From positions 21,561 through 41,938 of the forward strand of contig JAQIFP010000093.1 of the NCBI GenBank assembly GCA_030141585.1: a stretch of 20,378 nucleotides of DNA. The letters run 5' to 3'. Positions 1 to 12,981 of the stretch are shown one piece after another. This stretch comes from Ophryocystis elektroscirrha (lineage: Eukaryota; Apicomplexa; Conoidasida; Neogregarinorida; Ophryocystidae). The stretch's first letter is position 1. Every line of letters begins with the position of its first letter. The notes beneath the pieces were generated by a model. That model saw only the letters and a program-made list of their open reading frames with translations. It did not search any database and was not told the origin of the DNA. Position numbers and translations under genes: made by a program.

Positions 1-116
1 ATATGTATATATATGTATATATATGTATATATATGTATATATATGTATATATATGTATATATATGTATATATATGTATATATATGTATATATATGTATAT
101 ATATGTATATATATGT
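1..116. repeat. Tandem decamer ATATGTATAT
   Basis: The decamer repeats about eleven times without change and then degenerates up to about position 150. It is seen directly, and the array may continue beyond the left edge. Confidence 0.97.
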
Positions 117-424
117 ATCTATATGTATATATATGTAGATATAGGTATATTAATGAGTATATGTATACACATAAAGATAAAAATTTTATTTCAAATGTCT
201 AATAAAAATTGTTATAAAGACTTATAAACTTAAATAAAATAATTGATATTGTTATAAAACTAAAAACTATTATCTACCTAATAAAAGTGTTTGAGAATTG
301 ACTTATAAGAAAAGTTTTACTAATGTCAAGAACACCGATTTCAATAAAGTTCTTGACAACTGTCCAATAATAATTGTCTCCATAAATTAGCTTTAAAAAG
401 AAAACCTAACATGACTTTGATGCA
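1..424. other. Downstream flank of the C2 gene
   Basis: After the decamer repeat (1-116), positions about 150-424 are unique AT-rich sequence following the TAA stop at 425-427. It probably includes the 3' UTR of the C2 gene. No coding exon, RNA gene or recognisable signal is seen. Confidence 0.5.
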
Positions 425-1794
425 TTAGTGGTCAATTCGTACATTTTCAAAGTTTAAATCTCTATTATAATACTTCGATATGTACAGCTTTTGTAAAGTA
501 ACATTTATGTCTAATGCTAGGTTGTCCGAGAGACTGAAAAAACTGAATACTGAACTAATAGTAAGAGCTGGTTCTGTCTTAGCTGGTTCTACAAACTGAA
601 TCAACTTTATTAAGTTATTGTTGTTATTACGTTCAGTACATATGGCAATTCTGAGCATGAGTTTTGTTCTCGAAGATGCCATAAATTAACCCGTGCTCTT
701 GCGAATACTTTCTGTTTATTTTCCTTTACATATAAATTGCACCTGTTGTGAATCATATGACGTGTTACTATTTATTCACTCATATAACTGTTTCAGGATA
801 ATTATATTAAGCTAAATTATTAAATATTGTATACAGCAAGTGTGATAATTGTCAAACTTGATTGATTATATTGCTTCTATTTTATTCTATAGATATATAT
901 ATATATATGTGTGTGTATATATATGTATGTATATATTTATATATATGTATGCATATATATATGTATGAATATCTATGTTTAAATATTAAATAACATGCAT
1001 TTATACATATAAGTATATAAGTTTGTTGATAAATTTATATATTACTATGTATATGTGAATATGTTTATATAAATTTTTGTATATATGATTTTGGATGAAT
1101 TAATATGTACATATGGATATATATAAACATATGTATATTTATATTATTTTGCACTATAGAGATATTTAATTTGTATGAATATATATAAATATGAAGTTTC
1201 AAGAATATTACCAAAGTAATTGATTTTCTTTGATATTAAAGTCATTGGCTGTTTGAAAAAAATCAATGCGTTTGACGTCATTAGTAAGCATAATTGGTTG
1301 AGGCTGCCATGGATCGTTGTCAACCTGAAATTGCAAAGAAAACGGAAGCAAATCTGGATTGCTTATCTCTCCACTTAACAGTTTTACGCTAGCGTAATTT
1401 AAAGACTGCTCTGGCAAACTTGCTTTTATTGAGGAATATTGAATCTGAAGGTATCCTAAGACATCTTCTTCGGAGAAATTTTGAATCTAGTAAACAAAAT
1501 ATCTAAGATAATTCTTAATATATCTAAAAGCTTATTACTATTATAAAATAAACTTAATTTTTTTTTATAATACATATATAATGCCATTTATAATGATGAC
1601 GAAATATATATAATTCTGTATTATTAAGTATAAAATCAATTAATTAGTTAAATATTATAACTAACTTCAATATATACTTTAGACTATATAGTCTGCTTAT
1701 TATGTACTTGTATCATATGACTTCACAAACATATAAACGTATATATATAAGTATATGTATATCAATAATATATTTGTAGTATATGACTACAAAT

Positions 1795-1833
<39 letters not shown>

Positions 1834-3995
1834 TACGTGAATTATTAGAAACACAGTATGTGTAAAATCAACGTTTAGAATTATCAATATAAATCCTTTA
1901 TATGGAAGGAAACCTTAAATTATAATATATATTAACAATATGACTATGTGAATATTACCAGTAATGATTTCTCCACAGAATTATTTAATACATTTATCTC
2001 AGATAAACTAATCATACTTTTACCATACAGTGCCTCTTCACCATTCTCCAATTTGTATACTTCAACTCTACACATAAAATTTGAAGAAAAAACTTCTTAC
2101 TCTAAGGGATGAGAAAGTGTCACTGTTTTGAAATAGTAACACTCATTCCAATCTAAAAAAGATTCAGGAGAAATAATGTTGGACTTAAATACTTCTTTTC
2201 CGTATTTTATAGTGCAAAAGTAACCCTACATATACATTTGATAAATTTCTTATTAATAAGCATTAAAAAACTTTGAAACAATTGAATTTTTTGTACGCCT
2301 TATACGATATTTCAACATTAATCTAATATATACCGCTAGTATGATTACTGAATATTATTATTGCACTGCTAATAACCCATTTTTCAATCATATAAATACA
2401 TATATATATATATATATATGTATGTATATATGTATATATGCATAACAGTAAAGATGTATATATGTATATATGTATATATGTATATATGTATATATACATC
2501 CATATATATGTGTGAATATAGGTAGAAACATATAAGTGTATGTATATATATACTATTATATGTTAGTATATTTTTGTTAACACATATTTATATATATGTT
2601 TATACATTTGTGTTTCTATATATATATGTATGTAAATTTTTATCATTAGTATGTCTGCAAATAAATAATGATTTTTGTGATTTTTCATAAAAAAAATATA
2701 TAATAAGTGTATTAATATGCTTATATCTATACGCACAAAAACATTATATAACTGAGATATTAATTTTATATTGAGCATGGTGTGTTATATCATTAAAAAT
2801 ATTTATTAGTTAATGTAATTTAATGAATAAATGTTTATAGTATATATATATATATATATATATATATTACATTTATACGTGTAAGTTTATAAATTGAATT
2901 TTCTCACTTATTTAGTCTACTGCTTAGATTACCAATATAGAAGGCAAAACCTTGAAGTTTTTTGCACCAAGAATATTCACTTTAACATAAAATGCATTAA
3001 ATAAGTCAGGTGAATCTCCCATAACTGGTTTAAATACTTTGATTTTTGAATTTTCATAAACAGGCTCATCTAAGGTTATTGAAGTGTTTTCATTAGATAA
3101 GGAATCGGGAAGTTTTTCACTAAATGTCAAAGACACACTTCCTATGGGTCTTTCCAAATTAGCTTCGACCTATCAAAAAAAAAAAAAGATTTGCTTTTAG
3201 CATATTTTTGAGCTTATGGATATATGTGCATAAACTATATAACACTTACTACATAACTTATTTCTAGTGGTTCCGTAGCTTCTTTTAATAAATGATGTAT
3301 TGTATGGATGATGTTAGTTGTGAAAGACCCTAGGAAAGTTTTTATGTCTTCTTTTTGATGCCATGTTTTAACTCTGAGTATCACATTAAAAAAAAAAAAA
3401 AAAAAACCTTACAATAAGTTGCCTTTCAATTTATCGGTATATTTGACGTCAAACTCTTGATTCCAATATATTATACCGTCACTGTTTCTTATTTCGGGTT
3501 TACTTTCAAAAATTTCTTTATCGTCAAGCAACACAGTAGCGAATACTTTATCCTAAATAAATTTTTATTAAGGATGGCACGTCATACGAAGCATATATGA
3601 GGATTAAAAAAAGTGAATTCCGACAAAAAAGCTTCTTTCAATCTTATAGTAACAATAATTGGTGTATTGTGGGTTCTGAAGCTAAATGGCTCTCTGACTA
3701 TTGTATCAGATGCATTGAGTGGGAACTCAAAACTTTTTTTTTTTTTATCCGGATATAATTTTTCAGGTTTTTTATTTTTGAACAATGCTTTAATTGTGGT
3801 TTTATCATTCACTCCTATATTGACTAAACAGTCCATATTTATAAGCGGCTTTTCTTTTTTTATTTGAGCAATATTGTTTGCATATTCTAAACAATCGGTA
3901 AGCAAATTTGATTCCAGGAACCGGCTCATAAATGACACCTTATCCAGCACACAAGTATGGTTTCTGAGGAAGAATTGCTCATTTTCAACAGACAT
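425..3995 (-). CDS. Double C2-domain protein, 566 residues
   Basis: Nine exons: 3588-3995, 3413-3552, 3250-3373, 2933-3169, 2101-2225, 1959-2067, 1212-1486, 631-742, 425-595. Every border is GT-AG and every phase agrees, giving exactly 567 codons with a TAA stop. The ATG at 3995 follows an in-frame TAA two codons upstream. Residues 1-110 are unlike anything I know and Lys-rich ([15 protein letters not shown]). Two C2-like modules follow, at about residues 111-222 and 284-400, then a C-terminal beta-rich tail of about 165 residues ([11 protein letters not shown] ... [20 protein letters not shown]). C2 domains usually bind membranes or proteins. No transmembrane helix is evident, so a ferlin is unlikely; a small peripheral C2 adaptor is more probable. 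Confidence 0.8.
893..1190. repeat. Interrupted TATA/TATG simple repeats
   Basis: Degenerate TA-rich simple sequence with GTGTGT and GTATGTAT patches, inside the 743-1211 intron of the C2 gene. No coding is seen. Confidence 0.8.
1430..2992 (-). other. Second C2 domain (C2B)
   Basis: Strands visible: [16 protein letters not shown] (typical first strand), [31 protein letters not shown] (W-N-x-x-F core), [20 protein letters not shown] and [11 protein letters not shown]. The usual DPY before the second strand is replaced by SILGYF and no acidic pair is seen in the later loop, so calcium binding looks unlikely. Exons 2933-3169, 2101-2225, 1959-2067 and the beginning of 1212-1486 contribute. The large intron 2226-2932 interrupts it exactly in the loop after the first strand. 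Confidence 0.68.
2395..2640. repeat. TATATGTA simple repeats
   Basis: A (TA)n run followed by several copies of an octamer-like TATATGTA unit at about 2455-2495 and more degenerate copies, inside the 2226-2932 intron of the C2 gene. A pure (TA)n run also occurs in the same intron at about 2841-2867. Confidence 0.85.
3250..3665 (-). other. First C2 domain (C2A)
   Basis: Strands visible in order: [46 protein letters not shown] (the W-N-x-x-F core of C2), [19 protein letters not shown] (the v-D-D--FLG strand) and [11 protein letters not shown]. The loop that normally reads S-D-P-Y-V is CFDKVFATV here, and the late D-x-D loop reads WHQKED. Most calcium-ligand aspartates therefore seem absent. 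The domain is assembled from three exons across introns of 35 and 39 bases. Confidence 0.72.
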
Positions 3996-4175
3996 AGCTT
4001 TTTATCAAATATGTACTTATATTACAAACTATTTTTATTTAAATTTTATATGTATATATATATTTATTTATATTACTAATAATATAGTGAATTATTGATG
4101 ACATATATATATGTAATAAGTTATTTACTATATCCATATAACACGCCGAGTTTTTGTGCTATCTATTATATATAG
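3996..4175. other. Intergenic spacer between the large gene and the C2 gene
   Basis: A 180-base gap from the TAA of the upstream gene (4176-4178) to the ATG of the C2 gene (3995). It must hold both the 3' end of one transcript and the promoter and 5' UTR of the next. It is AT-rich with short TA runs. No specific element can be named. Confidence 0.55.
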
Positions 4176-4888
4176 TTACTCAAAAATTATATTGGCATTT
4201 TGTAGAGCTAAATTTCGCACAGGGGGAATGAAAGGTTTCAGAGTACCAAGGTAAAGAAAATCAGGTGATTCAGCTTCTAAATTTACTAAATTGCCTCCAG
4301 AACCGCTCCATAGCTCCCCAATTTCGTTTATATCAATATTAACAACTTCCACGGAATCAAAATTGGCTTTTCCACTATAGACAATGTAGAGCGTCTTTTT
4401 GCAACTTGGATACGGATCGATGATACCAAGTTCTTTAAGGGAATTGAAATCAGAAAACATGAGACCGAAAAACTCTTTTTCTACAAAAAATCTTTTGCAG
4501 CATTTTTTTATTTCCTCAGTAACATTTACAAATGTCCCGATATTTTCTGATATAAATCTGCACGAAAATCTAGGTTTTTCTACTTCACTCAATTTTGCAG
4601 ATAAAGAACCATCGCACGTTATTACTGCTGTTATTATTCCTGGGGCTTTATCTAGGGTAGGCTGAAATCAAATTTTACATATTTTATAATTTAGATATAA
4701 AAAATCGTAGCATATTAATGCATAACTAATTTAATAATATAAATTGTACAGTTTTGAAATTTAAAAATAAAATTAAATTATTATATTTATAATAAATAAC
4801 TCAAATAATTTTCTTAAATATTTATATATACAGACATTAATACAGATTTAAATATTTATACATGTATAAGTTGATATATATATACACA

Positions 4889-4927
<39 letters not shown>

Positions 4928-5022
4928 TTATATATTTATATATTTATATATTTATATATTTATATGTATAAATACATACATGCTAAAATATATATATCCA
5001 TACATATATATGTGTACATATT

Positions 5023-5054
<32 letters not shown>

Positions 5055-5914
5055 GATACATAGATCCATGTAAACATAGATAGATACATATGAACATACA
5101 TATACATATACAAATAAACATATATATATACAAGTAAACATATATACAAATATATGCATACATGCCTGGATACATACAATTACACGTATACATAGATAAA
5201 TAGATATGCACATAGATACAAATATATATGTATATGCATAAGATAGACATACGCACAAATAAATTATCATATATAAAATATATATATTAAAAAATATATG
5301 TATATATCTGTAAAATCAATGACATTATGTACCTTAAAAATTCTATGAATAAATATGATAATATAAGTATATATATACTTTAAAATAATTAGTTAATTAG
5401 ATCACTAAAAATTACATTGAATATAGTGTATGCTAGTTGAAAGACTTGATGCGTATTTGTATGCAATCCAACACGTCTGAATAGTAATTCGAGACAAGCA
5501 ATGATTGAAGTGATAGAAATGCAATTAACATATGTGCGAGGGTCGCTATAAATTTCTTTAGGAATACTTCTAGGTAACAAATTATCCATTTTTAAGACTT
5601 TTTCTTCATCGGGAATGGTAACAGTACTCTGATTATATAAAAGCTGAAAAGAAGAACTCCTTTCCCTGCTGTCATCAAAATGTCCAAATAAATCAAAAAG
5701 AAGGCACAATTTTTTGACTATACTGCCTCTGAATAAAAATAATATTTATATTCAACTTTACTGTGAATATATTATCAACGTGGCTATAATTTCTCTTAAG
5801 CATACTGCGCATTTATCAGAATCTCCCTTGAAATGCCTGAAGTGCTCAACCATTATTACTGCAGCTAGACTTATATAACAATTGAAAATCGTGCAATTTA
5901 CGCATCACAACTAA

Positions 5915-5978
<64 letters not shown>

Positions 5979-6824
5979 TTACTTTTTTTTATACACTGAT
6001 ATATATAAATATATATATTATTTCATTTATTATATAAATATATAATATAGATATTATATTGATATTAATATGGATAAGCTTATTAAAATATCTGAACACT
6101 CACACATAAAACTAATAATCTACAATAGCAGTCTCTTCAATATAATTACTTTATTATTTCGGGAATATATGGGCAGATACTTGGCATAGTATAAAAGAAT
6201 AACTGCTGAAGCACTTTAGGGCTTAATCCCCACATAGAAGGATATTTGACAGGTGGTTTTACTTTTTCCAGCATAGTTGTTAAACTAAAGTATGCATAAA
6301 AGTCTTAAATTCAATTAATTATCTGTTTTACTATATATATGTATATACTAAATTATTGGCTAACCCACAAAGAATATATATACAATTATATATAATGTAA
6401 CAATTGAAAACTGCAAGTTATGAGCAGAGACTGCATATACCACTACAGAACAATGTTTAAAGCATCATTTTGTTGTTAATATGAATTACTTGGTTACAGA
6501 TACTTTGAATCGATTCCATTGTTGCTTCAAATCATCTATAATATGAATAAATTTGGAGGAGTCAACAAGTTTGTCAGAGTGTTGGACTAAATCACCCCAA
6601 AGCCCTTTCCCCAAAGTTAAAAAATTTTGAGGATAGTCGACCTCAACTTGTTCAGATGTTGAATCTTCATGGTTCGCAATGTTCAATGTATATAGATACA
6701 GTGAATGCACTACTAACCCTATTTTGTTTGAAGTTGTTGAATGCAAAGTTAACCGAAATCTTTCACTAACAGACTTTTTTGTTAAAGTTACTTTTTTCGA
6801 CTGCATAACATAATATTAAACCAC

Positions 6825-6855
<31 letters not shown>

Positions 6856-7872
6856 CTTATTCGATTATATCTATCAAGCTTATATATACTTCTATAATAC
6901 AGTTTTATAATATAATCCGCTTATTATTGAGTTAGCGTAGTCATAAAATTCCACTTAATAGCTTGTACTCTCATCAAAATCTTGGTATATTACGTATAAA
7001 TTATATTTTTAATATTAATATAATCATTATATTATACTAACTATTATCATTATATATGTAAATATATATATATATATATATATATGTATATTTTGCCTAG
7101 TAAATTATAATTTACTAATATTTAGACATAAAGTGATACATAACATATAGTAAATACACAATTATCTATATACATATATATGTATATATATATATATATA
7201 TCATTAAATATCTCACTTTGTATAATGTTTCTTGCGAAGAATTTAACACAGTTATATAATACACATAAGGTGGCGGGGTCAATATAGAAAATGCAATCAA
7301 ACATTTGGAACGAGGAAATGTCTCATTTTCTTCTAACGCATTAAGCTCAATTATGTGCTTAGATCTATTAAATCTAACGACGATAATTATATTTTCATGA
7401 GTTTCTGGTAGTTTCAAACTTTCAAATCTAAAAGAGAAAATAACTGCAGCTTTCTCTTACAGAAATAATATTTGACCATTCATGCCACATGGCAAGTCAC
7501 GTATTTGAGGAAAGGCGTACAAAGCGTGGTATTTGATAAAGCGATATATAATATTATAAAATTCTTCTGTAGCCAAACCTGGTTCCGATAAACGTTTGAC
7601 GGAATATATTTTTTGCACCAGAGTATTTTCAAAAGATTTATTATGCGTATGGACTGCTACGTGGTATTTTTTGGTATTATCATAAAGCGTTTCTCTTACT
7701 ATACGTAACATTAAGGCATTTTGCTCAGTAAATTGTGTCATTTGGAGAGCTTTAGCCTATAAAAGCTAATATAAAACTGATATAATTATATTGAAGTTAA
7801 TCTATGAAAATCATTCCAAAAATTATGTACAAAACGTTTATTAATATGTAATTATTATATATTAATTGATAG

Positions 7873-7916
<44 letters not shown>

Positions 7917-10900
7917 AGTACATATGTATATATATATATGTTAATATGTATGTATACATGTATATATATAAGAATATACATATCTATATATATATATATA
8001 TATGTATATTTATATGGATATATATATGTATGCAAATATATATACATATATACATGTATGTATATATGTATATGTATATTTTTTTCAATTCATATATATT
8101 TGAAATATTATTTATTGACGAATATAGAAATATATAGATCTGTATATTTGAATATTTTATATTGGGTTAAACTTTTATACCTAATAATCTTACATTTTTT
8201 AAGTATTCAGATAACACAGATATAGCATGAAATTGGGTTTTGTCATTATATAGCTTATTATAACCAAAACTTAGTAGCGTAGAAACTTTATCAGGGTCTT
8301 TAATATCAGGAATAAAATTTTGAAACGCAGAGTGTACATCAGAAGCAGTAAATTTTACATTGATTATGGGTTCAAAGCAAGTAACTAGAGCTGCGTAAGT
8401 AAACGCTATTAGTTTTTGCCTAACATGACTAATTTCCTTCGTACTGGAGTCTATTAAATCTGCTGGATAAAGATTCAAATTTTCATTAGAAATTTCCATA
8501 ATTTTTTGTATATACGTGTTAAGACGCCTAGTAACCGAATTCTCTGGTAATAAGACAAATTCAGATGGAGACTCGATAGCAGAAGGTGTGTTTATTGTGG
8601 AAGGAGTAACAACTTCTTTTTCTTCTATGGAATCATTTAATTTGCTCAATATATTTCTACTCCTAACATCTTCTTTACCGGAGCATAAGGAAAATGTGCT
8701 TAGTTCATTATTCAATATGAGATCCCACAATTTGTATAACGCCTCTGGATGTAGTAAATCTGTATATAACTGAATCAAATATTTATATAGTAAGTTTTCT
8801 AGGAAAACTCCAGTTTCTTCCAGTATGCTTGCTATGTCGGGATTAAGCAGTTTTGTTGCGGAATCAATGAATGTTATATCTTCAGTCACCGACAGTATTG
8901 GATTAGTATTTACTATTGAATCCAAGCTAAAATACTGTAACCATGGAGTTGCCCTAAAAAAAAATAAAGGATTACTCAGTAATGTGGTGATTAGCATATA
9001 TTTAGTACATTAAACAATTATCAAATGAATTATAATATTAATATAATATTAATTATTATTTCAATTATAATATAATAATAATAATAAGAATAATAAAAAT
9101 AATAATAAGAATAATAATAAGAATAGTAAGAATAATTATAATAATAGTTATTATTATTATAATTATAATAATAATAGTTATTATTATTATAATTATAATA
9201 ATAATAATGATTATAATTATATTAATACTAATAATAATATTTATAATAGTAATAATAATAATAATAATGACGACTAAATATAGATTACAATAAAAAGTCA
9301 TATTATAACTAATATCATTATAATTAATGTCATTATTATTAATATCATTTTTCTATATAATAAGATGTATATCATTAAATATTGCATATATAGAATAATT
9401 TTAATGATTGATTATTAGTATAAACTACAAATATTACTCTGAATCATCTTCTGATTTATAGCTAAATAAGCGTATCATTAAAAAGAAGATTTCTTCGCAC
9501 GTAAGTTTGACGCCATCAAAGTCCTGCATCATATTGTATATAATAGGAATCAAATTTCGGCTATAAATTAATGGAGATGTAGTTTCTTGTGTCATTTCTA
9601 TTGTTTTCAATAACTTTTCCCTGTCTATTGTATAATGTAGAAAACTTCCCGATTCTTCAAATGAGCAAATGGCACATTCCGATGTTTTTCTACCAATTTG
9701 AGATATTTTAGTTTTCGATAGTAATGTGCTTATTTTTTTAGATTCTGGAGATAACAACCACAGCAAATTTAGAATCATATCGAATATCTTATCTTTTTTC
9801 AATTCTGATTTTTTGTGCAGCTTGAAATATATCAAATCATCCTCGATAGTTTGCTGTATGGATGTTTCTTCTTTTTGAGTCTAAAAACCATTTTATTTTT
9901 ATCAAACATTTTAGATGAAAACATATAATTAAATGAAGTCATTACTTAGTATTACATATGTGAATAAAATATGTATATACACATATATATACACATATAT
10001 ATACACATATATGTACACATATATATACACATATATGTACACATATATATACACATATATGTACACATCTATATACAAATATATATATACATATATATAC
10101 ACATATATGTACACATATATATACACATATATATACACATATATGTACACATATATATACACATATATATACACTTATATATACACACATATATATACAT
10201 ATATATATACACATAAATATACACATATATATACACATATATATACACATGTATATACACATATATAGACATATATAGACATATATAGACATATATACAT
10301 ACACATATACAAATTTATATATATATATATACAAATGTATACATAAATACATTTTTAGCGATTAATATGTTTCATTGCACAAAAAGAATATACCTGTATA
10401 GATATGTAACCATATAAAGAAGTTAAAGTGTCTTTCAAAGATTCGGGAACGAGACTTCTGAATTTGGTATTTGTTTTTTCCATAAGACTTGCAGCTCCAG
10501 AATACTCCATCCAAAAATATGGCTTCAAAAATAAAGGAATATGACAAGAAAAATTTGTCAAAGTTTTGTTAATTTCAGGGGTTAGTGAAGGTAAATTAAG
10601 ACTTGAATACAATACAGGGGAATCTACGAAGGGAATGCAAAGAGGTATATAATAATATTGTAAGCTATTTATTTTAAGCGAATGTCTATTCCATGTAAAA
10701 GAAATCATCCATTTAGGTTCATCTTTCTTAGTGTTATTCCAAAACCACGTGTCATTTGTAATGTGCTTTTCACCATGTAAAAACCGCACCATTACTTCAA
10801 ATGGTTGAAAGTCAATTATTTTTATCCAATCTTGTGTTATTGAATCCTGCAAATAAATTTGAAACTTGACCGGATTCAAATGAAGTAAATCCCCAGAATA

Positions 10901-12239
10901 CAAGTTTGTTGACACATCTCTTAACTCAAAAATGCTTACTGCTAACTCTCCCAAAACGGGATTCAGCCACCGCCAAATACAGTTGTAGCTTAGCCAAGAT
11001 GTGATTTCTTGGACTGTCTAATAACATTACTTAATCAATATATAATTTTTGATTATTTTAAAAATTATAAGTAATAAAACAAATAATAAATTATTATTTT
11101 ATATTGTTTAAAATAAACTATATATTAGATAATATTATTTTTTTTGGTATTTATTTGATTATCACATATTCTGTAAAGTCGAGTCTTATTCGACTTAATA
11201 ATTATTTTATTAAAAAGTAATTACATTTAATTTTCTCTTATCAAATCGACTTTGCTTTGCTTGAGGATTATAATTTTCAAGTTTAACCATTTTTGGATAC
11301 GTGGAAGTGTGCATTATTTTTTTTAAATTTGTGATTAGATACTCTCCGCAGAAACATTCCCCAGACCAAGCCTCAAGTAATATACTCGGTGACACGTCAC
11401 TTGTAAAATTTGTGATTGTCTCAATCCAAGAAAAGTCTTTTGGTGCAATATACTGCAAAAAAATAACGTAATGGAAAGATCTATAAATTATTAAGGACTT
11501 ATAATTAATTGCTATTACATATTCAAACTATTAATACAGTCATAAAAATAGTATAATTATATTATATTGCATATATATACGTATATATTACTTATATATA
11601 TATGTATATATATAACGCAAACACGAACTAGTTTGAAATAGACATACACGCTAATATTTGCAATAAAAAGTGACAAGGTACTTTCTCTACTATTAAAATA
11701 ATATTTATTCATTTATATTTTATGGTATGTGGATATTACATCTTTTAATACGTGTCCAATTTTTATTACAGATCGATATGTATTCATTTTATCAGTGGTT
11801 TTTTTTATAAATAACTTTTTCCAGGACATCAAAGATTTGAAATAAAGGTAATGGCTGTATGCTTGGCATTTCATTATTCTAATCTTAAAAATACTTTATT
11901 AAGTAGTACTTGTCATATTCCAACATCTCAAATTCATACTGTGTGGGAGCGGCTTCAGTATATAAGGAGCAATAATTTGGGTCGTATATTTTTTTTGGAA
12001 TATCAAATAATGTTTTCTTATCGTCATCGCTTTTTATTTCCGCTTCCTACACATTTTGTATATTCTTAGGTAATGCATATCTTAACTGTATATATTAGAA
12101 TATATTTTTCCATATATATAAGTATATAAGTATTTGTAACAATATACGCATATATATATATGTATATACTTAAACATATAAATAAAAATATACATATATA
12201 TATAAATAAATATATATAGATGTATGTACATATATAAAT

Positions 12240-12273
<34 letters not shown>

Positions 12274-12939
12274 AATATGTAAATTGAAGGCATACGGTTT
12301 TATATATGCACTTATTAATTTGAATAATGTAGAGTATACCAGTTGTTCAAATGTATAAATAGATTTCTGATGAATTTCAGTATCAGTTTCTTTATATGTC
12401 GCAGCACAATAAATATGTCCATCTATACTGGAATCGAATATTGCTCGAACAGAGTGCGAATCATTCAACGCCGCCCACTTTTCAGAGCCATATAACAAAT
12501 ACTTTATCGTTTTGAATACAGAGTTAATATCAATGTTTTCTGAATTTAATTTTTCCAGTAAACTGAGAGTATCCGGAAATTCAGTAATTTTATCTTCCGT
12601 GCGAAGCTCAAATTTCACAGGTGTCTGAACTCATAATAATAATATTAAAATTAGTATATAAAATTAGTACAATTTAATTAATTAAAGCATTCAAGCAATA
12701 ATAAACTTAAAAAACTCTTGTGCTTATGTAATTTATTCTAAATTGCAAATAAAAAATATATACATAGATATATATATAAATATATGTATATAAGTTATAA
12801 GCTATATATATTGTGACATCGCTCAGCAAAACTCAAAAGAAATATAAATACCGTATTGATATAGTATACACAATTCTATACTTATTGGATGGAACTAAGC
12901 CTCACTGTTGTATTTTCTAAAATAGTAGCTCATAAAATA

Positions 12940-12981
<42 letters not shown>

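Noticed and set aside
3..227. Plus-strand frame of 74 codons, mostly Met-Tyr-Ile-Tyr
   Set aside because: It comes from the decamer repeat at 1-116 and loses any protein-like character after it.
425..682. Minus-strand frame of 85 codons starting [10 protein letters not shown] as a separate small gene
   Set aside because: Removing a 35-base GT-AG intron (596-630) gives a longer frame that joins the upstream C2 exon in phase, so the ATG is internal and out of frame.
425..3995. Ferlin identity for the C2 gene
   Set aside because: Only two C2 modules, 566 residues and no C-terminal membrane helix; ferlins have five or more C2 domains and a tail anchor.
4862..5270. Several Tyr/Ile/Met frames on both strands
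   Set aside because: All lie in simple repeats of an inferred intron and have no composition like the real exons.
8181..8193. Donor at GTATAAAAG (8180) for the TBC-like exon
   Set aside because: It leaves phase 1, which meets an immediate stop in the next exon; the GTAAGA donor at 8193 leaves phase 0 and fits.
9065..9301. Minus-strand frame that is almost all isoleucine
   Set aside because: Product of AAT/ATT triplets, not a membrane protein; sits in the intron 8954-9437.
9929..10352. Overlapping reading frames of 67-136 codons on both strands, Tyr/Ile/Thr/Cys-rich
   Set aside because: They are direct translations of the 12-base minisatellite, which has no stop in several frames; they lie between two phase-matched exons.
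11851..12069. Plus-strand frame of 72 codons starting [11 protein letters not shown]
   Set aside because: It is the complement of coding stretches of the large gene on the minus strand (11760-12046).
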